Assembly (NCBI GenBank): GCA_027487575.1 | Contig: JAIYDJ010000044.1 | Location: forward strand, 1 to 64,000 | Length of the DNA stretch: 64,000 nucleotides | Origin: Rhodobacter sp. | GTDB taxonomy: Bacteria > Pseudomonadota > Alphaproteobacteria > Rhodobacterales > Rhodobacteraceae | Reading direction: 5' to 3' | Part shown: positions 36,569 through 46,110 of the stretch, piece after piece | How positions within the stretch are numbered: the first letter of the stretch is position 1 | Layout of the letters: every line of letters starts with the position of its first letter | Position numbers and translations under genes: made by a program | Notes under the pieces: generated by a model | The model's input: the letters and a program-made list of their open reading frames with translations, nothing else | Databases searched by the model: none | What the model was told of the DNA's origin: nothing

Positions 36569-39550
36569 CTACCCCAGCGCCGCGTCGCACCGCGCGCAGG
36601 TGTGCGGATGCCGGTGGCTGCCGACATCCGGCAGGATGCGCCAGCAGCGCAGGCACTTGTCGCCCGTGGCCAGTTCGAAGACCACACCCACCCCCGGCAC
36701 CTCGGGCAGGCGGAACGCCTCGGCAGGCTCCGGATCGCCGGTCACCTGGATGGCCGAAGTGATGCACAGATCGGCAAAGTCCGGTCCCTGCACCGCCGCC
36801 CGCATCGCCGCATCCTCGACATGCACCACCGGGGCCGCCTCAAGACTTGCCCCGATCACCTTTGCCGTCCGCTGCACCTCCAGCGCGGCCGTCACCACCC
36901 GGCGCACCGTGCGGACCTGCGCCCACTTGGCCGCCAGCGCATCATCGCGCCAGCTTGCGGGCGTTTCGGGCATGTCCAGAAGATGGACCGACGAGTCGTT
37001 GCCGGGGAAGCGGCACAGCCAGACCTCTTCCATCGTGAACACCAAAATCGGCGCAAGCCAGGTGACCAGCCGGTGGAACAGCAGGTCCAGCACCGTCCGC
37101 GCCGCCCGCCGGGTCAGCGAGGTCGGCGCGTCGCAGTAAAGGCAATCCTTGCGGATGTCGAAATAGACTGCCGACAGATCGGTCGTGGCAAAGGCGAACA
37201 GCTTCTGGAACACCCCCTGGAAGTCATACCGCGCGTAACCCTCGCGCACCTCGGCATCAAGCTCGACCAGACGGTGCAGGATGAACCGCTCCCCCTCGGG
37301 CATGTCCTCGACCGGCACGCGTTCGGCTTCGGTGAACCCGGCGAGGTTGCCCAGCAGGAACCGCAGCGTGTTGCGCAGGCGGCGATAGCTGTCCGCCGTG
37401 CCTTTCAGGATTTCTTTCCCGATGCGCTGGTCTGCGGTGAAATCGGCCTGCGCCACCCACAGCCGCAGGATGTCGGCCCCGTATTCCGCAATCACCTGTT
37501 GTGGGGCGATGGTGTTGCCCAGCGATTTGGACATCTTCATGCCCTTTTCGTCCAGCGTGAAGCCGTGGGTCAGCACCCCGCGATAGGGCGCGCGCCCCTT
37601 GGTGCCGCAAGCCTGCAGCATGCTGGAATGGAACCAGCCGCGATGCTGGTCGGTGCCTTCCAGATACAGGTCGGCAATCCCGTCGGCCGCCCCGTCCGCC
37701 CGGTCGCGCAACACGAAGGCGTGGGTGGACCCGCTGTCGAACCAGACGTCCAGCACGTCGAACACCTGCGTATAGGCTTCCGGATCGTGCAGCCCGCCCA
37801 ACACCCTTTCCTTGAAGCCTTGCACATACCAGACATCCGCGCCGTTTTTCTCGAATTCGGCCTTGATCCGGGCATTCACCGCTGCATCGCGCAAAAGGAA
37901 GTCGGCATCAGTCGGTTGCGCGCCCTTCTTCACAAAGCAGGTCAAAGGAACGCCCCAAGCGCGTTGTCTGGATAGAACCCAGTCGGGTCGCGGCGCGATC
38001 ATCGAATGCAGCCGGTTGCGCCCCGTGGCCGGGGTCCAGTCCACCAGCGTGTCGATGCTGTTCAGCGCCCGTTCGCGGATCGTCGCCCCATGCGCGCCCA
38101 TGCCATCGTCCAGCGGCTTGTCGATGGCGACAAACCATTGCGGCGTGTTGCGATAGATCAGCGGCGCTTTCGAGCGCCACGAATGCGGATAGGAATGCTT
38201 CAGCTTGCCCTTGGCAAACAGCGCGCCCGTGTAGGCCAACTGCTTGATGACCGATACGTTGGCCGGGCCTTCCTTGCCTTCCGTCGTCAGGATCGCCTGC
38301 CCGCCGAACAGCGGCAGACTGGCGCGGTACGACCCGTCGGGTTCCACGTTGTAGGTCATCGGCAGCTTGAACCGCACGCCCATCTGATAGTCGTCGTCGC
38401 CGTGGCTGGGGGCCGTGTGCACGAACCCGGTGCCCGCATCGTCGGTCACATGATCGCCGGGCAGCATGGGAACATCATAGTCCCACTCGCCATTGCCGCC
38501 TTCGATTCCGCGGAAGGGGTGGGCGCAAACCAACCCCTGCAGCACATCCGCTCCAACCTCTTCCATCCGGATAAACGCTTCGACCCGCGCCGCCTTAAAC
38601 ACTTCTCCCGCCAACTTGTCTGCCAGCAGCAGCAGTTCTCCGACCTTCGCGGAACTGGTCTCAGCAACCTCCGTCACCTTATACAGTCCATAGGTGATCC
38701 CCGGCCCGAAACTGATCGCCCGGTTCTGCGGAACGGTCCACGGCGTCGTGGTCCAGATCAGAACTGACGCGTGTTGCAGGTCGTCCTTCAATCTGTTCAG
38801 CGCCGCAACCGACGCCTCTCTGTTGGACTTTTCCCCGTCTGCAAAAGCACGATTCAGCCAAGCCGTTGCAAAGTTGATTTCCGAAACCCTAAACCGCACC
38901 CACACCATATGGCTGGTCACGTCGTGATACTCGACCTCGGCCTCGGCCAGCGCGGTCTTTTCCACCGGCGACCACATCACCGGCTTCGATCCCTGATACA
39001 GCGAGCCGTTCATAAGGAAGGTCATGAATTCGTCGGCGATCACGGCCTCGGCGTGATAGTCCATCGTCAGGTACGGATCGGCCCAGTTGCCGGTGACGCC
39101 CAGCCGCTTGAACTCCTCGCGCTGCACGTCGACCCAGCCTTCGGCGAAGCGGCGGCATTCCTGCCGGAAATCGACCACATTCACCGCGTCCTTGTCCATC
39201 CCCTTGGCGCGGTACTGCTCTTCGATCTTCCATTCGATCGGCAGGCCGTGGCAATCCCACCCCGGCACATAGCGGCTGTCGCGGCCCATCATCTGCTGGG
39301 ACCGCACCACCATGTCCTTCAACACCTTGTTCAGCGCGTGACCGATGTGCAGATGGCCGTTGGCGTATGGAGGCCCGTCGTGCAGCACGAAGGGCACCCG
39401 GCCCTCTTTTTCGCGCAGGCGGTCATAGACCCCGATCCTCTCCCATCGGGCCAGCCAGTCTGGCTCGCGCGCGGGCAATCCGGCGCGCATCGGAAAATCG
39501 GTTTCGGGCAGAAAGACGGTGTCACGGTAGTCGGGCGTGTCGGCGCACAT
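36569..39550 (-). CDS. ileS: Isoleucine--tRNA ligase
   Basis: A 993-residue class I aminoacyl-tRNA synthetase. The HIGH motif is in GHLHIGHALNK (about residue 72), the KMSKS loop in KGMKMSKSLGNT, and the C-terminal zinc finger ends CLRCWRILP...HTCARCDAAL. The editing domain lies between. Around residues 220-300 there is an extra stretch of about 30 residues (ATAWLNRAFADGEKSN and following) encoded in visibly lower-GC DNA. Otherwise complete and normal. Confidence 0.95.
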   Translation of the reverse strand: MCADTPDYRDTVFLPETDFPMRAGLPAREPDWLARWERIGVYDRLREKEGRVPFVLHDGPPYANGHLHIGHALNKVLKDMVVRSQQMMGRDSRYVPGWDCHGLPIEWKIEEQYRAKGMDKDAVNVVDFRQECRRFAEGWVDVQREEFKRLGVTGNWADPYLTMDYHAEAVIADEFMTFLMNGSLYQGSKPVMWSPVEKTALAEAEVEYHDVTSHMVWVRFRVSEINFATAWLNRAFADGEKSNREASVAALNRLKDDLQHASVLIWTTTPWTVPQNRAISFGPGITYGLYKVTEVAETSSAKVGELLLLADKLAGEVFKAARVEAFIRMEEVGADVLQGLVCAHPFRGIEGGNGEWDYDVPMLPGDHVTDDAGTGFVHTAPSHGDDDYQMGVRFKLPMTYNVEPDGSYRASLPLFGGQAILTTEGKEGPANVSVIKQLAYTGALFAKGKLKHSYPHSWRSKAPLIYRNTPQWFVAIDKPLDDGMGAHGATIRERALNSIDTLVDWTPATGRNRLHSMIAPRPDWVLSRQRAWGVPLTCFVKKGAQPTDADFLLRDAAVNARIKAEFEKNGADVWYVQGFKERVLGGLHDPEAYTQVFDVLDVWFDSGSTHAFVLRDRADGAADGIADLYLEGTDQHRGWFHSSMLQACGTKGRAPYRGVLTHGFTLDEKGMKMSKSLGNTIAPQQVIAEYGADILRLWVAQADFTADQRIGKEILKGTADSYRRLRNTLRFLLGNLAGFTEAERVPVEDMPEGERFILHRLVELDAEVREGYARYDFQGVFQKLFAFATTDLSAVYFDIRKDCLYCDAPTSLTRRAARTVLDLLFHRLVTWLAPILVFTMEEVWLCRFPGNDSSVHLLDMPETPASWRDDALAAKWAQVRTVRRVVTAALEVQRTAKVIGASLEAAPVVHVEDAAMRAAVQGPDFADLCITSAIQVTGDPEPAEAFRLPEVPGVGVVFELATGDKCLRCWRILPDVGSHRHPHTCARCDAALG

Positions 39551-39800
39551 CGGGGCGATCCTGGAAATGGGGATTTGGGGGCAGGTGCAAAAGGCGCACC
39601 ACAGGGCAAACGTCGGCTCCCGGCGTCTGAAGGATCAGCGCGCCGGGCCGGTAATTCGCAGGATGATCACCCGGTGCCCAAACATGACGGCGTTATACGG
39701 CGCGGAACCCGCCCCGTCCAGCGGGCTTGCAATCCCCAATCGCCGGGCTTTACGCAGCGCCCGTCCGTGCTAGCCTTGTCGTACGAAGAAGGAGCGCGCG

Positions 39801-40169
39801 ATGAAAGAACCCTCGGTGAATGTGCTTGGTACCTCGCTGGAAACCTGCGGCACCGCCCCGCTGACCGGATTTTTCCGCAATGGCTGCTGCGATACCGGTC
39901 CGATGGACCGCGGGCTGCACACCGTCTGCGCCGTGATGACGGCCGAATTTCTGGCCCTGTCGAAGTATCTTGGCAACGATCTGTCGACCCCGCGCCCCGA
40001 ATTCGGCTTTGCCGGGCTGAATCCCGGCGACCGCTGGTGCCTGTGTGCGTCGCGGTTCCTGCAGGCGCATGACGAAGGGGCGGCCCCGCAGGTGAACCTT
40101 GCCGCGACCCACGCCCGCACGCTGGACATCGTCCCGCTGGAGGTGCTGCAGACCTACGCCGCGGGCTGA
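39801..40169 (+). CDS. DUF2237-family protein
   Basis: A 122-residue soluble protein matching DUF2237: SVNVLGTSLETCGTAPLTGFFRNGCCDTGP, then HTVCAVMTAEFL and GLNPGDRWCLCASRF. The conserved cysteines suggest a metal or redox role, but no activity is known to me for the family. The ATG follows GGAG. It is divergent from ileS and its 3' end overlaps the convergent LuxR-type gene by 16 bases. Confidence 0.85.
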   Translation: MKEPSVNVLGTSLETCGTAPLTGFFRNGCCDTGPMDRGLHTVCAVMTAEFLALSKYLGNDLSTPRPEFGFAGLNPGDRWCLCASRFLQAHDEGAAPQVNLAATHARTLDIVPLEVLQTYAAG

Positions 40170-40672
40170 GGCGCGGCAGGCCGGATCGCCCCGTCGTCCC
40201 GCATCAGATCATCGATGAACAGGCTCAGAAGTTGCGGACGCCCCGTGACCCCCGCCTTGCGGTAGATGGCATTGGTCTGCGCCTTGACGGTGCCCTCGGA
40301 CGTGGTGCGCAGCACGGCGATTTCGGCCGTCGACATGCCCTTGATGGCAAACAGCGCCACGTCCCGTTCGGCCGGGGTCAGCGCCCATTCCGCAAACCGC
40401 TCTTCCAGCAGCTCCAGAAACGCACCCGACGCGCGGCGCAACCGCTCTTGCGCCTGATTGCGTTCGCGCAACGTGCGGCGAAACAGCACGATCCCCATGC
40501 CCAGCCCCGACACCAACCCGACCGCCGCCGCGATCTCCAGGATTTCGCGCACCTCCCAGCTCAGCGGACCCGGAACCAGATTGAGCCGGGACGACAGGAT
40601 GTCGGCCACGAAGAACAGCGTGCACAACACCTGCACCGCCAGAAGCAGCAGCAACGCCAACCGCCGCCGCAT
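40154..40672 (-). CDS. Membrane-anchored LuxR-type regulator
   Basis: A 172-residue protein with two N-terminal transmembrane segments (about residues 4-25 and 45-65), a short coiled region and a C-terminal LuxR HTH (about 98-158; LTPAERDVALFAIKGMSTAEI). There is no receiver or sensor domain, so the signal would have to come through the membrane segments or partner proteins. It lies upstream of the two Asp-rich protein genes in the same direction relative to one of them (next gene begins across a 36-base gap), a possible clue to targets. Confidence 0.8.
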   Translation of the reverse strand: MRRRLALLLLLAVQVLCTLFFVADILSSRLNLVPGPLSWEVREILEIAAAVGLVSGLGMGIVLFRRTLRERNQAQERLRRASGAFLELLEERFAEWALTPAERDVALFAIKGMSTAEIAVLRTTSEGTVKAQTNAIYRKAGVTGRPQLLSLFIDDLMRDDGAIRPAAPQPAA

Positions 40673-40708
40673 CGCTATAGCCCCGTCCGGCGGCGGGTGC
40701 TGCCGGCC

Positions 40709-41104
40709 TTAGTCACTCTCGCTGTCCCCGTCGCTGTCACCACCCCGGCCCCTGCCGCGCCCCCGGCCCTGACCGCCGTCATCCGCGGCATCGTCGTCGG
40801 CGTCATCGTCCGCATCGTCATCGTCAAAGTCGATGTCGGCCGCTCGTACCTGACCCTGCGCGTTCAGCCACAGGTCGCGCAGGATTTCTCCGGTCAAGGG
40901 GTTCACGATGATCTCGCGCGATCCGCCGTTGCGGGTGCCGGTGATCCGGGTGCGCCCCAGCCAGGTTTCCTCGATGCCGATGTTGCGAAATCCCTGCCGG
41001 GACATCTGGCGCGCAATCTCGTCCACCAGACCCTGTGCATGGGCAGGCAGGGCCAGCATCAGCCCCCCCATCACAAGACCAAGCAAATTGCGCCGCGTCG
41101 TCAT
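40709..41104 (-). CDS. Exported PepSY-like protein with an Asp-rich, RG-containing tail (paralogue 1)
   Basis: A 131-residue protein with a signal peptide (residues 1-23, cleavage after PAHA). Residues 24-90 resemble a PepSY module: QGFRNIGIEETWLGR ... IVNPLTGEILRDLW. The last 40 residues are dominated by Asp blocks (FDDDDADDDADDDAADD) and the Arg-Gly run QGRGRGRGRGG. A paralogue lies 82 bases upstream. The acidic tail could bind Ca2+ or other cations; this is inferred from composition only. ATG 41104 opens the signal peptide. Confidence 0.75.
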   Translation of the reverse strand: MTTRRNLLGLVMGGLMLALPAHAQGLVDEIARQMSRQGFRNIGIEETWLGRTRITGTRNGGSREIIVNPLTGEILRDLWLNAQGQVRAADIDFDDDDADDDADDDAADDGGQGRGRGRGRGGDSDGDSESD

Positions 41105-41186
41105 CACATCTGGCCCCGTCGGATGCCTTGTTGTTTCGGAAAAAAGGCAGACCGGCAAGCCCGGTCTGCCCCCCCGCCCGACCGGA

Positions 41187-41690
41187 TCAGTCGTCGTCGC
41201 TTTCGTTGCCGTCATCGTTGCCGCCCCGACCCCGGCCACGACCCTGACCGCCGTCGTCGTCGCTGTCGTTGTCGTCCGCGCTGCCATCGTCCGAGTCATC
41301 GTCGCTGTCGTCGTCCGAATCGTCGTCGCTGTCATCGTCCAGATCGTCGTCCAGATCGTCGTCCAGGTCATCGTCGCCGTCGTCGTCCAGGAAATCGCGG
41401 TCCCGGGCGCGGATGCTGACGCCCGGTGCGATGTCCTCGCCGGGACGCACGGTTTCAATCTCGCGCTTCAGGACTTCCCCGGTCGCGTTGTCATAGACCA
41501 CCTCGACCTTTTCCGTCCCGCGGATCGCCTCGATCTTGGTCTGTGTGGGGCCGTTCTTGACCTCGATCCGGGTGTACCCCTGCGACTGCAGCGTTCCGAC
41601 CAAAGCATTGTTGTCAATCGCGGCAAACGACAGCCCGGCGGACAGCAGCACAATAGCCGCCGTGGTTGAAAGGAGTTTCATCTTCTTCAT
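41187..41690 (-). CDS. Exported PepSY-like protein with a long Asp-repeat tail (paralogue 2)
   Basis: A 167-residue paralogue of the protein at 40709-41104. Signal peptide 1-24 (cleavage near SFAA); PepSY-like core with SQGYTRIEVKNGP and YDNATGEVLKREIE; then a longer acidic tail of DDDL and DDDS repeats (about residues 105-145) and the same QGRGRGRGG element, ending NESDDD. The tail DNA is a 12-bp tandem repeat, so its length may vary between strains. Function unknown; the pair arose by tandem duplication. Confidence 0.77.
   Translation of the reverse strand: MKKMKLLSTTAAIVLLSAGLSFAAIDNNALVGTLQSQGYTRIEVKNGPTQTKIEAIRGTEKVEVVYDNATGEVLKREIETVRPGEDIAPGVSIRARDRDFLDDDGDDDLDDDLDDDLDDDSDDDSDDDSDDDSDDGSADDNDSDDDGGQGRGRGRGGNDDGNESDDD
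41290..41392. repeat. 12-bp tandem repeats coding the Asp-rich tail
   Basis: On the plus strand, units such as GTCGTCCAGATC and GTCGCTGTCGTC recur at 12-bp spacing; they encode DDDL and DDDS on the minus strand. The unit is a multiple of three, so copy-number change would lengthen or shorten the tail without a frameshift. Confidence 0.75.
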
Positions 41691-41895
41691 CCCTGAATTG
41701 AATGCCCGTGGGCAGGTTCGCATCGCAGGCCGCACAGGTCGGCCCCGCCACCGACCACCGGTGACCCGCCGATCAACCGCAAAACCAGAAGCCCGCGCCA
41801 TTGCCACGGGGTTTACGCCCGGCTTCCTAGACCGCCGGTTTGCGACCCTAAACCAAAGTTTAGACCGCCCCGAAGTTGGCAAGGCATTGTTATAA

Positions 41896-41924
41896 AACAC
41901 AAAGGGGGCCAAAGGCCCCCTTTT
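41896..41924 (-). terminator. Terminator downstream of trpB
   Basis: Stem GGGGGCC / GGCCCCC with an AAA loop (41904-41920), flanked by A/T runs on both sides. On the minus strand it is followed by TTTGTGTTTT and lies 27 bases after the trpB stop. Confidence 0.85.
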
Positions 41925-41950
41925 GGCAGACACAGTCGCGGCAGCCGGAC

Positions 41951-43183
41951 TCAGACTTTCATGTCCTGACCCAGATGCTTGGCCACCGTGAAGATGTCCT
42001 TGTCGCCCCGGCCGCACATGTTCATCACGATGATATGGTCGGCCGGAAGCCCCGGCGCGATCTTCATCACATGTGCCAGCGCATGCGCAGGCTCCAGCGC
42101 CGGGATGATTCCCTCCAGCTTGCAGCACAACTGGAACGCCTCCAGCGCCTCGGCATCGGTGATCGAGACATATTGCGCCCGCTTGGTGTCATGCAGCCAG
42201 GCATGCTCCGGCCCGATACCCGGATAGTCGAGACCGGCACTGATGCTGAACCCCTCCAGAATCTGCCCGTCAAGGTCCTGCAACAGGTAGGTCCGGTTGC
42301 CGTGCAGCACCCCCGGACGCCCGCCGGTCAGCGACGCGCAATGCTGCATCCGGTCATCGACACCCTTGCCCCCGGCTTCCACCCCGATGATCCCCACCGA
42401 AGGATCGTCGAGGAACGGATAGAACAGCCCCATCGCGTTCGACCCGCCGCCGATGGCCGCGATCACGGTATCGGGCAGGCGCCCCTCGCCTTCCTGTTCG
42501 GCCAGTTGCCAACGCACTTCCTTGCCGATGATCGACTGGAAATCCCGCACCATCGCCGGATAGGGATGCGGCCCGGCCACCGTACCGATGCAATAGAACG
42601 TGTCGCGCACATTGGTCACCCAGTCGCGCAGCGCGTCGTTCATCGCGTCCTTCAGCGTGCCGCGCCCCGATGTCACCGGAATGACCTCGGCCCCCAGCAG
42701 TTTCATGCGGAACACGTTCGGCGCCTGCCGTTCCACATCATGCGCGCCCATGTAGACCACGCATTGCAGCCCGAACTTGGCGCAGACCGTCGCCGTCGCC
42801 ACCCCGTGCTGCCCCGCGCCGGTTTCCGCGATGATCCGGGTCTTGCCCATCCGCCGCGCCAGAATGATCTGCCCCAGCACGTTGTTGATCTTGTGCGCAC
42901 CCGTATGGTTCAGTTCGTCGCGCTTCATGTAGATTTTCGCACCGCCAAGGTGCTGCGTCAGACGTTCCGCATAATACAACGGTGACGGGCGGCCCACGTA
43001 ATGCTTCCAGAGCCAGTCCATTTCCGCCCAGAAGGTCGGATCGGTCTTGGCGAATTCATAGCGTTCCTCAAGGTCGAGGATCAGCGGCATCAGGGTTTCG
43101 GACACGAACCGCCCGCCGAACATGCCGAACCGGCCCTGTTCGTCCGGACCGGTCATGTAGCTGTTGATCAGATCTTCGGGCAT
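41951..43183 (-). CDS. trpB: Tryptophan synthase beta chain
   Basis: A 410-residue PLP enzyme condensing indole with serine. The PLP lysine is Lys98 in [11 protein letters not shown], and the phosphate-binding GGGSNAMG and the catalytic-region [11 protein letters not shown] are intact. It starts only one base beyond the stop of the GNAT gene, which is therefore probably co-transcribed. In many relatives trpF directly precedes trpB; here a plus-strand gene and the GNAT gene lie between them. Confidence 0.95.
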   Translation of the reverse strand: MPEDLINSYMTGPDEQGRFGMFGGRFVSETLMPLILDLEERYEFAKTDPTFWAEMDWLWKHYVGRPSPLYYAERLTQHLGGAKIYMKRDELNHTGAHKINNVLGQIILARRMGKTRIIAETGAGQHGVATATVCAKFGLQCVVYMGAHDVERQAPNVFRMKLLGAEVIPVTSGRGTLKDAMNDALRDWVTNVRDTFYCIGTVAGPHPYPAMVRDFQSIIGKEVRWQLAEQEGEGRLPDTVIAAIGGGSNAMGLFYPFLDDPSVGIIGVEAGGKGVDDRMQHCASLTGGRPGVLHGNRTYLLQDLDGQILEGFSISAGLDYPGIGPEHAWLHDTKRAQYVSITDAEALEAFQLCCKLEGIIPALEPAHALAHVMKIAPGLPADHIIVMNMCGRGDKDIFTVAKHLGQDMKV

Positions 43184-43184
43184 C

Positions 43185-43652
43185 TCAGTCCTCCGTGCGC
43201 GGCGTTACTGCGCGTTTATAGCCAATGTGCGATGCGGTAAAGCCAAGCCGGTCATAGAACCCCTGCGCCTCTTGCCGCGCCCGGTTGGTGGTCAACTGCA
43301 TCAGCGCACAACCCGCCGCTGCCGCGCGCCGTTCCGCATCGGCAAACAGCGCCTGCCCGATTCCCTGCCCCCGCAGGTCCGACGCGACCCGCACCGCCTC
43401 GATCTGCGCGCGGCGGCTGGCCAGCAGCGACAGGCCCGAAATGAAGGTGATCTGATAGCACGCCACGACCCGCCCCGCCCGTTCGCCCACGATCAGTTGG
43501 TTTCCCGCCTCGCTCTGCATCGCATCGAAGGCCGCAAGATAGGGCGACAGCGCGGCGCGTTCCCGCCCTGCCCCCAGAACATCATCGGTCAGCAAGCCGA
43601 CCACGGCCGGCACATCGGCCCGCACAGCCTTGCGGAACGTCACGGCTTCCAT
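43185..43652 (-). CDS. GNAT-family N-acetyltransferase
   Basis: A 155-residue GNAT enzyme. The acetyl-CoA-binding motif A is [23 protein letters not shown], shown here as two adjoining parts [13 protein letters not shown] and ALFADAE; the C-terminal FYDRLGF is the usual motif B. The substrate is unknown. ATG 43652 is chosen because the fold begins there. It is encoded one base upstream of trpB. Confidence 0.8.
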   Translation of the reverse strand: MEAVTFRKAVRADVPAVVGLLTDDVLGAGRERAALSPYLAAFDAMQSEAGNQLIVGERAGRVVACYQITFISGLSLLASRRAQIEAVRVASDLRGQGIGQALFADAERRAAAAGCALMQLTTNRARQEAQGFYDRLGFTASHIGYKRAVTPRTED

Positions 43653-43836
43653 CCGTCCCTCCTGTGTCCCCCAGCAACAGCCTAGCGTCAAAACACACCC
43701 TGCCAAGCCCGGTCACCACGCCGGGTCCGCTGACGGGTTCGTGATCGCCGCCGCTGAAACTTCCCGCAAAAACGCGACGTTGCTGATCCGTTGACCCCAT
43801 CGGCGGTTTGCCCGCCACCAACCAATGGAGCCGCCC

Positions 43837-44613
43837 ATGAAAACGCTGTTCGCCGCCCTTCTGATTTCTGCCGCCGGAACCGTCCCGGTTCTTGCCCAGA
43901 CCATCACGGGTCTGTCCGGCGACAAGACGCTGGTGATGATCGACCCCGCGACCGCCGCCGTGACCGGAACTGTCGATGTTCAGGGGGTGGATCGCCTGCT
44001 GGGCATCGACCTGCGCCCGTCGGACAGCACGCTTGTGGGTGTCACCGCAGATCACCGCATCGTCACGATCGACCCCGCCACCGGGGCCGCCACCGAAATT
44101 TCGAAGATGAACACCATGCTGCCGTCGACCGATGGCCCGGTGATCGTCGATTTCAACCCGATGGCCGACCGCCTGCGCTTCATGACCGGCACCACCAACC
44201 ACCGCGTCAATGTCGATACCGGCGAAGTCACTGTCGACGGATCGCTGGCCTTCGAATCCACCGACATGCACGCGGGTGAGACACCGAACATCGTTGCCGC
44301 CGCCTACACCAACAGCTTCGGCAAGCCCGAAGCGACGGCGATGTACGACATCGACGCCACGATTTCGGCGCTGATCCGGCAGACCGCGCCGAATGACGGC
44401 ACGCTGGCCGCCGTTGGCAAACTGGGTGTGGAGTTGTCCGGCCCGGTCGGTTTCGACGTCGCAACCACGCAGGACGGTGCGAATACGGGCTGGCTTGCCG
44501 CCAACGGCGGGCTGCACACCGTCAATCTGGAAACCGGCGCGGTTGACCAATCCTGGCCCCTGACCGGCGCCGAACAACCGATCCGCGACATCGCCATCCT
44601 TCCCGCGATGTAA
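43837..44613 (+). CDS. DUF4394-family exported protein
   Basis: A 258-residue protein with a signal peptide (cleavage after VLA, residue 20 or so) and beta-propeller-like repeats typical of DUF4394: LLGIDLRPSD, TIDPATGAATE, VDFNPMADRLRFM, VNVDTGEVTVDGSLAF and NIVAAAYTNSF. GGAG lies upstream of ATG 43837, which is preferred over the ATG 12 bases earlier. Function unknown. It is a lone plus-strand gene among minus-strand neighbours. Confidence 0.85.
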   Translation: MKTLFAALLISAAGTVPVLAQTITGLSGDKTLVMIDPATAAVTGTVDVQGVDRLLGIDLRPSDSTLVGVTADHRIVTIDPATGAATEISKMNTMLPSTDGPVIVDFNPMADRLRFMTGTTNHRVNVDTGEVTVDGSLAFESTDMHAGETPNIVAAAYTNSFGKPEATAMYDIDATISALIRQTAPNDGTLAAVGKLGVELSGPVGFDVATTQDGANTGWLAANGGLHTVNLETGAVDQSWPLTGAEQPIRDIAILPAM

Positions 44614-44635
44614 GCGACCGCCGTTAACGAGTGAT

Positions 44636-44662
44636 GGCGCGGGACAGTCCCTGTTCCGCGCC
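44636..44662. terminator. Hairpin between convergent DUF4394 and trpF genes
   Basis: GGCGCGGGACAG and CTGTTCCGCGCC form a 12-position stem with one mismatch around a TCC loop, in the 51-base gap between two convergent genes. There is no T-run, so intrinsic termination may be weak. Confidence 0.5.
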
Positions 44663-44664
44663 GG

Positions 44665-45303
44665 TTATCCCGCCGCCGCCACGAACTCCGCGATCATCCG
44701 GTGGTCCTTGACCCCCGGCGCAGACTCGACGCCCGACGCCACATCGACCTGCAGCGCGCCGGTCAGCCGAACCGCCTCAGCCACGTTCGGCGCCTTCAAT
44801 CCTCCGGCCAGCATCCACGGCTTCAGCCACTTGCGCCCCACAAGCAGCCGCCAGTCAAACGTCAACCCGTTGCCCCCGGGCAGCACCGCGCCTGCCGGCG
44901 GCTTGGCGTCGATCAACAACTGGTCGGACACCAGCGAATACTCCAGCAACGCCGCCAGATCACCCTCGTCCGCCACGCCCAGCACCTTCATCACCGGCAA
45001 GCCATAGCGCACGCGCACCTCGTCCACCCGTTCGGGCGTCTCGTGGCCGTGCAGTTGCAACATGTCCAAGGGCACCGCCTCGACCAGCGCGTCCAGAGTC
45101 GACTCATCCGCATCAACCACCAGTGCCACCTTGACCAGACCGGGTGGCGACAACAAGGCAAGCTCGCGCGCCTGACCGGGCGTCACATAACGCGGGCTTT
45201 TGGGGAAGAAGTTGAAACCCGCGTACGCCGCACCTGACGCCGCCACCGCAGCCACATCCTCTGCCGTGCGCAGCCCGCAAATCTTGACCCTGATCTGCCC
45301 CAT
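44665..45303 (-). CDS. trpF: Phosphoribosylanthranilate isomerase
   Basis: A 212-residue TIM-barrel enzyme of tryptophan synthesis. The catalytic Cys is in [11 protein letters not shown] near the N-terminus and the catalytic Asp in ALVVDAD; the phosphate loop contains MLAGGL and [11 protein letters not shown] 45303 shares its base with the lapA stop (TGATG); a GTG one codon earlier is less likely. Confidence 0.93.
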   Translation of the reverse strand: MGQIRVKICGLRTAEDVAAVAASGAAYAGFNFFPKSPRYVTPGQARELALLSPPGLVKVALVVDADESTLDALVEAVPLDMLQLHGHETPERVDEVRVRYGLPVMKVLGVADEGDLAALLEYSLVSDQLLIDAKPPAGAVLPGGNGLTFDWRLLVGRKWLKPWMLAGGLKAPNVAEAVRLTGALQVDVASGVESAPGVKDHRMIAEFVAAAG

Positions 45304-45662
45304 CACACGGACTTGCGACGGTCCAGAATGGCCAGCACATCGTCGGCTGGCGCACCCTTGGTGTCGCGCAGCACGGCCAGTTCCCGCTCCAACTTGTTGA
45401 CTTCACGGGATTTCACCGTCACCGCCGCGCGATGCTTGTATTCGCGGAACCATTCCCAGAAGAAGCCGATCAGAACCCCGGCGACAATGCCGCCAAAGAT
45501 CACCAGAAACAGCGGCAGTTCCATCTGCCCGCCAAACCCCAGCAGGACCGAAACATCATCGGGAAACAGCCGCACGGTGACGGGCGACCGGTTGGCAATG
45601 GCAACGGTCAGCAGCGCCACCGCCAGCAACAGAAGAAAAACATAGCGTAGATAGCGCATCAT
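45303..45662 (-). CDS. lapA: LapA-domain membrane protein (DUF1049)
   Basis: A 119-residue inner-membrane protein with two helices (about residues 4-24 and 50-72) and a C-terminal cytoplasmic coiled-coil segment ([18 protein letters not shown]). The family takes part in lipopolysaccharide assembly in enterobacteria; whether it does so here is unknown. It is translationally coupled to trpF. Confidence 0.83.
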   Translation of the reverse strand: MMRYLRYVFLLLLAVALLTVAIANRSPVTVRLFPDDVSVLLGFGGQMELPLFLVIFGGIVAGVLIGFFWEWFREYKHRAAVTVKSREVNKLERELAVLRDTKGAPADDVLAILDRRKSV

Positions 45663-45725
45663 CGGGCCACTCCTGTCACGGTCACCCCGACTATCCGCCG
45701 CCGCGCCGCGATGCGCAAGCGCCCC

Positions 45726-46007
45726 TCAGCCGCCGTTCAGCCGGTCGCGCAGCAGTTTGCCGGTTTTGAAGAAGGGCACCTTCTTGTCCTCAACCTTGAC
45801 CGCCTCGCCGGTGCGCGGGTTGCGTCCCACGCGGGCGTCACGCGCCTTGACCGAAAACGCACCGAAGCCGCGCAGTTCGACCCGGTCACCCTTGGCCAGC
45901 GCTTCGATGATCTCTTCGAAAACCGTGTTCACGATGCGCTCGACATGGCGCTGTGTCAGGTGCGGGTTTTCGTCCGCAATCTTCTGAATCAATTCAGACC
46001 GGATCAT
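45726..46007 (-). CDS. ihfB: Integration host factor subunit beta
   Basis: A 93-residue DNA-bending protein of the HU/IHF family. The DNA-intercalating arm contains [12 protein letters not shown], and [17 protein letters not shown] is the usual IHF-beta start. It is encoded downstream of rpsA, as in many proteobacteria, but two strong hairpins separate them. Confidence 0.94.
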   Translation of the reverse strand: MIRSELIQKIADENPHLTQRHVERIVNTVFEEIIEALAKGDRVELRGFGAFSVKARDARVGRNPRTGEAVKVEDKKVPFFKTGKLLRDRLNGG

Positions 46008-46110
46008 CCGTCACATCCCCCCGGTTGCGCCCCGGCCTGTTTCGGTCGTTCAGCTGCAACATGTCGTTATCGTTAGACTATAGAGAAGATTGTCGGCGGC
46101 ACAAATGAAA

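Noticed and set aside
41269-41671. Ser-rich and Val/Ile-rich repeat proteins on the plus strand
   Set aside because: They are the complement of the Asp-coding repeats; the minus-strand genes have signal peptides and a paralogue, the plus-strand frames do not.
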